Assembly (NCBI RefSeq): GCF_029784135.1 | Contig: NC_073746.1 | Span: 263,027,598-263,091,597, forward strand | Reading direction: 5' to 3' | DNA: 64,000 nt | From: Toxorhynchites rutilus septentrionalis | Taxonomy: Eukaryota > Arthropoda > Insecta > Diptera > Culicidae | In this document: one piece after another, positions 23,040 through 32,178 of the stretch | How the letters are laid out: each line of letters starts with the position of its first letter | How positions within the stretch are numbered: position 1 is the first letter of the stretch | The notes under the pieces: model-generated | What the model was told of the DNA's origin: nothing | The model's input: only the letters and a program-made list of their open reading frames with translations | Databases searched by the model: none | Position numbers and translations under genes: made by a program

Positions 23040-23524
23040 GTCTCCGTATTGCGACACTTTTGAACACTGGGGAAACAACACGTGTACCTAAACCTCCTGC
23101 TAACCCAAGTGCTCTTGACCTCTCGCTTTGTTCGAATTCACTATCGTTAGATTGCAAGTGGAATGTAATCCAGGACCCCAACGGTAGTGATCACTTGCCA
23201 ATCAAAATTTCCATCACCATTGGGTCGAATTTTTCTGAATCTATAAACATGGCATATGACCTCACAAGACACATTGACTGGAAAAAATATGCGGACGCGA
23301 TTGCTCTAGCCATCAATTCCAGAGATGGTTTACCTCCATTGGAGGAGTATAACTTCCTTTCTCGTTTGATCTATGACAGCGCGGTTCGCGCTCAAACGAA
23401 ACCCATCCCAGGCTCCACTATTCGTCGAAGGCCTCCCAATCCATGGTGGGATAGCCAATGTTCCAAGCTTTATCAGGATAAATCGAACGCATTCAAAGCT
23501 TTTCGGAAACGTCTCCGTATTGCG
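23040..23524 (+). repeat. 457-bp duplicate inserted in ORF2 with 14-bp target duplication
   Basis: GTCTCCGTATTGCG stands at 23040-23053 and again at 23511-23524, with the 457-bp duplicate between them. In protein terms LRIA is interrupted and then repeated as LRIALGCMP. The added length is 471 bp, a multiple of three, so the frame stays open. There is no A-tail. Single-base (G) and two-base (GT) identities exist at the two junctions. Confidence 0.92.
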
Positions 23525-24759
23525 TTGGGATGTATGCCCTCAACGCATACCATGAGTCTCGAGGTTTTGGCAGGCGTACTCCCACTAAAAGATCGCTTCA
23601 ATTTATTATCTCTCCGGTTCTTCATCCGGTGTAAGGTCATGAACCTATTGGTGATCGGAAATTTTGAGCGGCTGATCGAGCTAAATTTTCACTCCGGATT
23701 CATGAGTTCATATCATGAATTCATCTCCATGCAGGTTGATTCTTCTTCGTATATTCCCAACCGTGTTTGTTTCCCTGACTACATCAATTCCTCTGTGCAT
23801 TTTGATCTGTCCATGAAGCAAGATATCCATGGATATTCAGATTACCAACGATCGAGGATCGCTCCAACGATCTTCGATGAAAAATATAGGGGTATCAATT
23901 GTGATAATATGTACTTTACTGATGGGTCCACTATAAATGAGTCCACAGGATTTGGAGTGTTCAACGAATTTTTTAGCACCTCACACAGTCTTCAGAATCC
24001 TTGCTCAGTGTATATTGCTGAATTGGCAGCAATTCATTGGGCGCTGGACAGCGTCGCCTCACGACCTGTTGAACACTATTACATTGTAACGGATAGTCTT
24101 AGCTCTGTCGAAGCTATCCGTTCAGTGAGGCCGGAAAAGCACTCGCCGTACTTCCTTGAGAGAATACGAAAAATTTTGAGTGCTTTATCCAGACGCTGTT
24201 ATGTCATTACCTTTGTGTGGGTCCCTTCTCATTGCTCAATTCCGGGTAATAAAGGGCTGACTCATTAGCAAAGGTAGGTGCGATTGAAGGCGATATTTAT
24301 CAGCGTCAAATCGCCTTCAATGAATTTTACTCTTTAGTCCGTAAAAATACCATCGCTAACTGGCAACGCAAATGGAACGAAGATGAATTGGGCCGGTGGC
24401 TTCACTCGATTATCCCTAAGGTTAGCCTCAAACCATGGTTCAAAAGTCTGGACTTGAGTCGGGACTTTATTCGCACCTTCTCCCGACTCATGTCCAATCA
24501 CTGTTCGTTAGACGCGCTACTCTTTCGTTTCAATCTGGCCGGCAGCAATATCTGCGTTTGTGGCCGAGGTTACCACGACATCGAACACGTTGTTTGGTCG
24601 TGTGAGGTGTATCTTGTTGCCAGATCGAATTTAGAGAACTCCCTTCGGGCTAGAGGAAGGCAGCCCAATGTGCCGGTGAGAGATGTGTTGGCCCGGTTAG
24701 ACCTTGATTACATGTCCCAAATATATGTTTTCCTTAAATCTATCGATGTTCGTGTGTGA

Positions 24760-25109
24760 TTATCCTTATATCCTTATACCCTCCATTTCTTCCTTTGTGA
24801 GTAATTGGTCCGCTTGCTATAAACAGAAGAATGAAATGTAAATTCACAACTGATGTACGAATAGATTTAAGAATTGAGTGTGTGTGATTATCAACATTGT
24901 AATAATTTCCTTATACCCCATCCTTTTCCTGAGAAAATGTCACCCTTTTAATCTCGAGTCCACCACGAGTAATCGGTTTCCCACATTACTAACCATAGAT
25001 TTAAGAAAATTGTTCATATATATAGTTTTAAAAATATATTTAAGATTTCGGCTCCTTTAAACTTATGTAACTGAGCCTGTAAAAATAAACGAATTTATAA
25101 AAAAAAAAA
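24760..25109 (+). other. LINE 3' untranslated region and A tail
   Basis: Non-coding, ending with AACTGAGCCTGTAAAAATAA and an A-run. The same 3' end is found in reverse orientation starting at 63082. Confidence 0.8.
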
Positions 25110-25122
25110 AAGGAACCGAAAT

Positions 25123-26400
25123 GGCCCCAGGCCACCGGCGTGACGCAATCCGAGTCGGCTACCAACCTCTCGCGAGCAAACCTGTATTCCACCGATCGTC
25201 CGGTTAGTTTGAAACATAGGATACGATCCTTTAGTTGGGTTTGTGAGCGACGGCAGGTCGCCGACCGACTCAGAATGCGTTAATGGTGACTTTGCCCCCA
25301 TTACATTCACATCAGGATAAGTTTTATTACGAAAAATAAATTCATAATCAAAATTGCACTGTGGTGGCGGTAATACGTATGTAGGGGTTGTGGGGGCAAA
25401 GTTGTCACCCGGAGTAAAGTGGTCACCTGCCTGTATGGTAGTATAACTATTGACTACTGACACCGTATTGATAGGCACCTTATGTTTGGAAAATTTAAAG
25501 AATTTGGAGTCACCCTGTACTTCAGTATAGTTGTCGCATTCAAATCACAAATAAAAAAATCACAGGAGGGTTGTGGCCGAGATACGACCGCATAGTTGAC
25601 GTAGGATTCCGTTAGGTTTTCTGTTGATTTTGGATATATTTGAAGAATTAAACTCTTTGATAATGATTTGGTGGCCTTGGCGAGGGCCGTTTTGTTAGGT
25701 CGTTGGGTATTGTTTGTTCACTCCACCAGTGTTTACCGAGTGATGATGACAGAAGGATGGTAAATTATCGTTGGATGGAGCGTATCAGATAAAAAATAAT
25801 GAAGTGGAACGACGTATGATGAAAACCGCCCTCTGTGATTCTAGAGACGAGATGCCTCCTGTGACATGTGTGGATGAAATGAAGAAAAAAACCCACCAAT
25901 GTCATATAAGATAGTTACCAATACCGAGCACAATTATCAATTCTTCTCATCAGTGACAACATGTTACATTAATATAGAGAAAACATATTGGAAATGGAAA
26001 AGGTAAATTACTTTTATATGTTTTACTTTCTGAGTGTTCATTCAACCCAATGCGAATTTTAATTATATGTAGAGCATATGGAAAATCACTTTTTCTGATA
26101 TTTCTTCACTTTTCCAATTTTACTCGGCGTATAAACTTTCCTTGGGTGAAAATGAACACAACAAAACAGACAGCTTAAAACAAACAACCCGTTCTCGAGC
26201 GGGAACACACCTTGGTTTTTATTTATGAAAATTTAAATAAATCGTTTCATATATCAAGTCATTTTTAACACCACTGTTACCATACACAAATTTACACTTT
26301 CACTTGTGCTGAATTTTTCACAATACACGATCGGTCATTGATATGAAATTCCACGAAGTAACCAACATTAAAGCTCCAAATTTAAATTTTATTTGCAAGA
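25123..26400. other. No gene; inverted GTGACTTTGCCCCC-type motifs
   Basis: GGTGACTTTGCCCCCATTA near 25288 and TGGGGGCAAAGTTGTCACC near 25391 are inverted with respect to each other. They resemble the ends of the element at 27098-27709. The 127-codon minus-strand frame over 25095-25478 runs into the LINE tail and is not a credible gene. Confidence 0.4.
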
Positions 26401-26439
26401 ATTAATCGTATCACCCACCTTACTTGCAATACAAAAATA

Positions 26440-26620
26440 CCCCCGACTTGCATATATTTGCAATGCCGATTTCCCCCAGGCAGCTAGGTTTTGATGTCTC
26501 TGTTAGGGAATACATTTCGGTAGGAACAAAAGCTCTCCCTACTTTCATGTATTTGCAATGTCGATTTCCCCTAGGCAGCTTGGCTTTGATGACTCTGTTA
26601 GGGACCCGCCGCATGTGTCG
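26440..26620 (+). repeat. Degenerate direct repeat, period about 94 bp
   Basis: TATTTGCAATGYCGATTTCC and the following block GGCAGCTNGG, TTTGATG and CTGTTAGGGA occur at about 26455-26512 and again at about 26549-26606. The two copies differ at scattered positions. Confidence 0.65.
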
Positions 26621-27097
26621 TCAATTTCGACCAACCAGAAGTGGGTATTTCCGTTAGGATAGGGGTTGAGATTTTTCAATTGTTCGATAGTTAGTTTCAT
26701 GAAATATATTATGTACTTCAATATAAAAAAATGTTATGGAGTTCGGAAGTCGATTGACGCGAAAAATTCATCAACCCATCATGAAATGACTCAGCAATAA
26801 GCGTTTGAAATTGGACAATTTTCACGATGTACTCGATTTTAGATTTTCAATTTGTACCCCAATATATTCCCGAAAGACGTAATCCTACGTCAACACAAAA
26901 ATTGCTCTCTCGATAGCCATTCGGCCGTAGTTTTGAGCGCATGGTATCTAAGGAATTTCTCGTGAAATTCAGTTTATTCAATCTGATATATTGGACAAAT
27001 CATCAGTTTGGACGACTGTTCACAAATTCTAGGAGAGGTAAACAGATAGTTTGTTTAATCTCAGTGATTAATTAGCATAGAAATTACTTTGATGTTT
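26620..27097. other. No gene seen
   Basis: AT-rich. A segment at about 26820-26900 is related to 39010-39090, sharing TTTTCAATTTGYACYCCAAT and GCGTAATCCTA-like text. Confidence 0.4.
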
Positions 27098-27709
27098 GGG
27101 GGCAAAGTGGTCATAGGTGATAACAACTCACAATGGTCTGTTTACTAAGGCTGATATACCGCATCACATTCTGCTCTTGAAGAGGATCCTTTTGTGGCTT
27201 TGACCCTGGATAAATGTGTCTCAATGGTCTGTTTACTAAGGCTGATATACCGCATCACATTCTGCTCTTGAAGAGGATCCTTTTGTGGCTTTGACCCTGG
27301 ATAAATGCCACTCCAACTTAAACAAGCCTCATTATGCTGAACGTTATGTGATTCTTACTACGTTTTTGTATACATGAGCAAATATAAATTGAGACTCTCG
27401 GTGAATAGATCAAGCTTATTTCATATATGTACCTACTAAATCAAATATGATTTGAACATATTTGGACGAAATAAAAGCATAAATCTATCCCATTTAGCTT
27501 GATATGTACCAGTGCCCACTTTACCGCCAAGCCAAAAATAAAATTTGGTTTTTCACCTTTTTTCTAATGAATTTGAATTTTTATAGTAAAAGCCGTATGC
27601 TATCTTGAACAACGATGAGTTGAACTATAATGATGTTAGAAAAACGGGAATTGTTGCGGTTTGTGGACGCTGGAAATGTGCATATTCCTTAGGGTGACCA
27701 CTGTGCCCC
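27098..27709. mobile_element. Non-autonomous DNA element with GGGGGCAAAGTGGTCA ends, copy 1
   Basis: The left end, GGGGGCAAAGTGGTCA, is nearly the complement of the right end, TGACCACTGTGCCCCC. The whole body aligns with 41637-42204 in the same orientation, sharing CATCACATTCTGCTCTTGAA, CCTCATTATGC, AAATCTATCC and CTTGAACAAC. There is no coding content. This copy contains a tandem duplication with a 91-bp period that is absent from the other copy. Confidence 0.7.
27131..27307 (+). repeat. 91-bp tandem duplication inside the element
   Basis: Two almost identical units start CAATGGTCTGTTTACTAAGG at 27131 and 27222. They end with CTGGATAAATG, the second at 27307. The near-identity implies a recent event. 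Confidence 0.85.
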
Positions 27710-27967
27710 CACTTACCCTACCTAAAAATAATTTATAGATTTTTTTCCTTCTTGAACATGAGGTGTGTTTTCGCGTTTATTTCTTTCGTTCTAAATATTT
27801 GGATTGGATTTAACAAACGTAAATATCATAATTCAATAATTACAGAATATTATTCCATTTTGACAAATGAGCTTCTCTGTCGGGAGATCAACTAATTTTA
27901 ATTATTATCAGGATTTTTGACAAAATTTGGATCTTTTTTTGAATATTTCTTTTCCAGGTAAACGTTC

Positions 27968-28180
27968 TATCCAGATAAATGGCATTCGAGGAACCTTGTT
28001 TCTCGTAAATACCTAGGAATCACGCAGTGTTATAATACTGTTCTTTCATCTCCTCCTTACTTATTATCTTTCTTTTTTTATTTTTTTTAAACATATTTCA
28101 ATATCTCTATGAATTTTTTGTCGACTACTTGAAATTGACAGCTTGTGTATGTGTATGGGCTACGTGATACAAATGACTCG
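27968..28180 (+). repeat. Dispersed repeat F, copy 2
   Basis: Counterpart of 10076-10290 in the same orientation, sharing GTTTCTCGTAAATAC, TGTTATAATA and TATGGGCTACGTGAT. Confidence 0.6.
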
Positions 28181-28335
28181 ATTAATGAGTTGAAAGTCCA
28201 TTATTCACACTAAATTAACAATTTAATTCATATGAAATTTTGTTTCATAACTTTGAAAAACATAGTACACAACGCCGCTTTCTCATGTTTTTGCCCAATG
28301 AACACAATATGTACAAGTTTTTGGATACCAGTTAA

Positions 28336-28775
28336 CCCTTTAAAGGGTAGTGACAACTATATTGCCATCAACAAAAAATATTCTTTTGCTGCACTTGTAA
28401 TATTCTTTCAATATTCTACTTAGCCAAAATCTTCTCAAGATGTCTGGAAATATCCCAATTTTTTTTGGGCTGTATTGTATTTGGTGTATTTGATGAAAAA
28501 TTCAAAATTTATTTTTTCTTTGAAATTCTATACAAAAAACAGTTTTTTTTGCTGCACTAGAAATATTGTTTTGATTTCTGCATAACCGAAGGGGCAATAA
28601 AGTGAAGTGTTTTTGGGGTTTACGGACAGTGGCAACTATATTGCCACTAATGTTTTCAACTGTTCCAACAGTTAAAATTTTTTCAAAGGTAAATATGTGT
28701 TCTTCCTAATGTAAGGATTATGTTCTCTGAAGATGAAGTCGATCCCTTGGCTAGTTCTCACGGCCCGTTAAAGGG
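28336..28775. mobile_element. TTAA-flanked MITE, 440 bp
   Basis: TTAA at 28332-28335 and 28776-28779 flank ends that read CCCTTTAAAGGG (left) and CCCTTTAACGGG (from the right). The inside has an imperfect pair of GACAACTATATTGCCA/GGCAACTATATTGCCA phrases and no coding potential. It is piggyBac-like by target and end type, but different from the 17.85-kb MITE. Confidence 0.65.
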
Positions 28776-28829
28776 TTAATGTGCAAATGTGATCATAACT
28801 AAAAAATATCTTCTAATGAAATACAGCTG

Positions 28830-29160
28830 TAAATAACACATTCGGGTCAATGTTGCATTCGGATGAATTTCGCATTCGGGTAAATGTTATCGTTGTGCAG
28901 AACGGAATATGTTCCCTAAAACGTACTCTCAAACTGAGAAGCCTGGGAAAATCGTCAATTCGGATACTAGAGGTGAATGAACTTTCGCGGTTCGAGAACT
29001 ACGTAAACATGAGATGTGTAATAATTTCAGAAGGAAATGTAAACTACAATGATCGTTTGACTTTTCTTCCGTTCAAATATTTGGGTAGTCCTAGGCATCA
29101 TGTCAAACGTAAAAGGACGTTATCTAATTTATTTGTAACGAAGAACTAATCTTCCACAAA
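28830..29160 (+). repeat. CATTCGGGT motifs and dispersed repeat B, copy 2
   Basis: CATTCGGGT-type motifs recur at 28840, 28856 and 28872. From about 28890 the sequence aligns with 3060-3540 (GCCTGGGAAAATCGTC, GATACTAGAGG, TTGTAACGAAGA). Confidence 0.55.
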
Positions 29161-30940
29161 AATTTCGAAGCATTCTAAAAGTATTCGAAGTAGTATACGA
29201 AGTAGTAAGTGGATTGCATAATATAATTGCGTAGTTCTACGACGAAAATATGCGGTCATGTCCTAGATACAACCCCTTACAATTTTTGCACTCTTTTTGC
29301 TAAAGGGTTATATTGAGGTTATTCGGAGCATTAGGGTTATTGCAATAATCACTCTAATACCTACAACACAGACAGTAACATCCCAAAGCAACTCAAGCTG
29401 TTATTAATAGGTATCTCCACTGGAATTTGTTTTTTGAAAGAAATGTTCTGTTTTCTTCAGAACCTACTTTGTACGTTGAACAATGTTTATAACACACGTT
29501 AAAAATATTTGAAGAAAGAACCGTTGATAGGAGGTTCTCGGAAGTATCTATTATTCAGATGATGAGCTTCGATAAAAAAATTCACAAACTCCAAATGACC
29601 TTTCCATTTCACCACTGAGAAAAATCATCTGAGAATCTGAGCGTCCACACATTCACTTTTGGGGTAGGCTTCAACGATAAAATGCACAACAATCAGCAAA
29701 ATGCGAGATTGGGGATAGCCTGCTTTTGGTCGGTGGCGAGACGAGTTCTGCAGGGGAAGATGAATAAAATAGAAAAATAAATTTCAAATGTAGCTCCTTG
29801 ACACATGCTCGGCCACAGCCTCCGGTTGCATAAAATTCCCATTCATGCAGTTAGCTGTGCGCTGTCGCTGGAAACCACAAGATCGTAGCCGTCGTTGTCG
29901 ACACGAGAACCGTTCTCCGGGCATAGGAAAACTCGGTAGCAGCGGTTGAAGGAGTTTAATGGTTCCATTTTCCCCTTCTTCCGGCTCCATCCTCTGCTTT
30001 TTCTCCTGAGTTGGGACTAAAGTGGTACGGAACCGGCGGAACCAGAACCTGGAAACCTAAAAAAGTAATCGTAGATATGTGTGCATACATTGTTATCATT
30101 ACACATATTTTATTATTATTGTTTTTGCCGTCACCTTCGGATCTCAGGCCGCTCGGTCCTGTTCCTTTCCGATTCCATAGCACAGTGCGATCAGTTTAGG
30201 GAAGGTGCAAACGAAGAGGGTGGCTGGTTTTGGATAAACAAGCGTTTGTTATTCCATCCGCCCTGTCGCCCACATAGTCATCCTTTCCCTGCCGTTTGCC
30301 ACAGAACCCATCCGGATTTACAGGGCGGGCTTCGCTGTATGCAATTTATTCTTTTCTGAAACGCATATCTCGTGTCTTCCCCATTATTGTTCTGTAACTG
30401 GTCGATTTTGCGGTGCCTCGAAGGGGGCCTTGGGGGCTCGAAGGAAAGTGGCCAACGTTTGCATCCACGAAAGGAAGACATAAAATAAATACAATTTCTT
30501 TCGCCGGGCAGCGTTAAATGCAACCACCGTTTGTTTAAAGTGGTTGTTGTAGTTGTTATGCTGCTTGTCCTAATGGTATAAATGCGTTTAAATTCGTACG
30601 ATTAAATCTGGACCGATAATTTTAGGTGCTGAGGTTATTGTGTTTCCTCTAATTAGTTTTGTTCAATTTAACAAGTTTGTCAATTGAATTATTGAACAAT
30701 TCAACTATAACTATCCTCATGAACAAGATTTTTCTTCAACTATCTTCAAACCACCCTACCTTTATAACGGATGACGCTTTTTCTCATATGGAAAAGAATA
30801 CGACATACATTATAGCAAAAATTGGAAATTGATTCTAATCGCGCTGTAAAAATAAAGCCAAACCCACATCTTTATGTCTCGCTCCTCCCATCTTGGTCCA
30901 CTCTATGTGTTTTGCTCTGCGTATATCCTCTAGAGATGCA
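29160..30940. other. No recognised gene; GC-richer patch at 29.7-30.5 kb
   Basis: Several overlapping open frames on both strands between 29780 and 30520 disagree with each other. None is recognisable. The patch is more GC-rich than its flanks and could be an old coding or regulatory remnant. Confidence 0.35.
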
Positions 30941-31404
30941 TGTACACTGCGTTTCACAACTATAGAACCACTCATTTTTTCTGGGTTTCCAGAGATATCT
31001 AAGAAGTCGATAGAATTGAATTAATAGTGTAGAATACAATAATGATCTTCATTTATAAGACTGGCCATTTCAACTTAATTGTTGTGTTCAGGCGTGAAAC
31101 ATCCAAAAAACCATAATTCCAGTGTTTCATAACTATAGAACCAGATGGAAAAACTCTCACTCCTTTACAAAATTAACACCAATTTGACATAAATTACGAT
31201 AATTTTCTAATTCGTAGGTCATCTTCAGTTCTCAATCAGTTCCAATAACCCATTCGGGGTGGTTACGACCAAGCTGCGCCATGTTGTAGTGTGTATCTCG
31301 TTCTACGCAGAGGATACTGCTCGTTTAAGCTCTCCAATGACACATACTGCTTGTAAGCTACATCTACTATTCGTCCGATCACTCCTCCTAAGTTCCTGAC
31401 AGGT

Positions 31405-31805
31405 CACAATGGTCCAAAAGTGCAAAAACGTGATCGTGAGGGATTTCTCCAAAACGGTTAATTTTACGTATATGATGTCTTCGGAGAAGTTTTAAAGTAC
31501 AACGAGGGCCACCTTTTGAGGGCTGCCATTTTGAAATGAATCCCCCTAAAAGTGAGATCCAGCTTAAGAGATAGGAAGATGGTGTCTTCATAAAAATTAT
31601 AGCTCTTATCAAAACAAACAATTTTGCTGAAAACATCAACTTTCTATCTATTCAGGTAAAAAAGTTATGGGACATTTTTGGTGAAAAGCACAAAAAAAAT
31701 CATATTTTTGTCCTAACTTTTCCTCTTGATTTTTTACAATTTTACAATGTTAAGAGACTTTTTGTAAAGACTTTTTTGCCTAGTCAAAACACACATTTTT
31801 GACGC
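31405..31805 (+). repeat. Transib left inverted repeat
   Basis: It begins with heptamer CACAATG. After a 10-bp spacer comes GCAAAAACG, which matches 7 of 9 positions of the RSS nonamer ACAAAAACC. It pairs with 34852-35255. Confidence 0.85.
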
Positions 31806-31810
31806 AAACA

Positions 31811-32135
31811 CATAACATAACATAACATAACATAACATAACATAACATAACATAACATAACATAACATAACATAACATAACATAACATAACATAACATAA
31901 CATAACATAACATAACATAACATAACATAACATAACATAACATAACATAACATAACATAACATAACATAACATAACATAACATAACATAACATAACATAA
32001 CATAACATAACATAACATAACATAACATAACATAACATAACATAACATAACATAACATAACATAACATAACATAACATAACATAACATAACATAACATAA
32101 CATAACATAACATAACATAACATAACATAACATAA
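31811..32135 (+). repeat. (CATAA)65 microsatellite
   Basis: 65 uninterrupted copies of the pentamer CATAA (325 bp) start five bases inside the left Transib repeat and end just before the transposase gene. All open frames over it are artefacts of the repeat. Confidence 0.98.
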
Positions 32136-32178
32136 TAACGTAATAATAGAATATTCTTAACAAATATCTACAGGGAAA

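Larger units (their letters stand above)
20602..24759 (+). pseudogene. LINE ORF2: endonuclease, reverse transcriptase, RNase H (broken)
   Basis: The start is the ATG at 20602 (MSNSNREVGD). The APE-type endonuclease shows QWNCRS, LSETW, LGDFNSHGTAWG and SDHLPI. A frameshift at about 20860-20876 breaks it after INKCHSFFRI. RT follows: YRPIAML, GFRRGKGT, VFLDIKGAFDSVS, GLPQGSCLSPLLYN, and the catalytic QLADDGVV near 22572. KYLGVWFD marks the thumb. An exact 457-bp copy of 21116-21572 sits in frame at 23054-23510, inside the connection region. RNase H has YFTDGSTI, AELAAIHWAL and VTDSLSSVEAI, but a one-base loss near 24250 gives a stop at 24266-24268 and removes the last aspartate (compare GNEWADSLAK in the copy at 63.9 kb). 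The C-terminal CVCGRGYHDIEHVVWSC finger resumes and ends at 24759. Confidence 0.9.
18639..25109 (+). mobile_element. Nearly full-length LINE (I/Jockey-group with RNase H)
   Basis: The 13-bp target duplication AAGGAACCGAAAT occurs at 18626-18638 and, after the terminal A-run, at 25110-25122, which fixes both ends. The element starts CATTCTTCGGC. It has a 5' leader of about 450 bp, ORF1 (19086-20609), ORF2 (20602 to about 24759, broken), a 3' leader of about 340 bp and a short A tail. Without the internal 471-bp insertion it would be 6.0 kb. A second copy in reverse orientation begins at 63082. Clade assignment within the RNase H-bearing LINEs is from motif resemblance only. Confidence 0.92.

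Noticed and set aside
25095..25478. 127-codon minus-strand frame
   Set aside because: Its end is the LINE A tail and target duplication read in reverse, so it is composite and not a gene.
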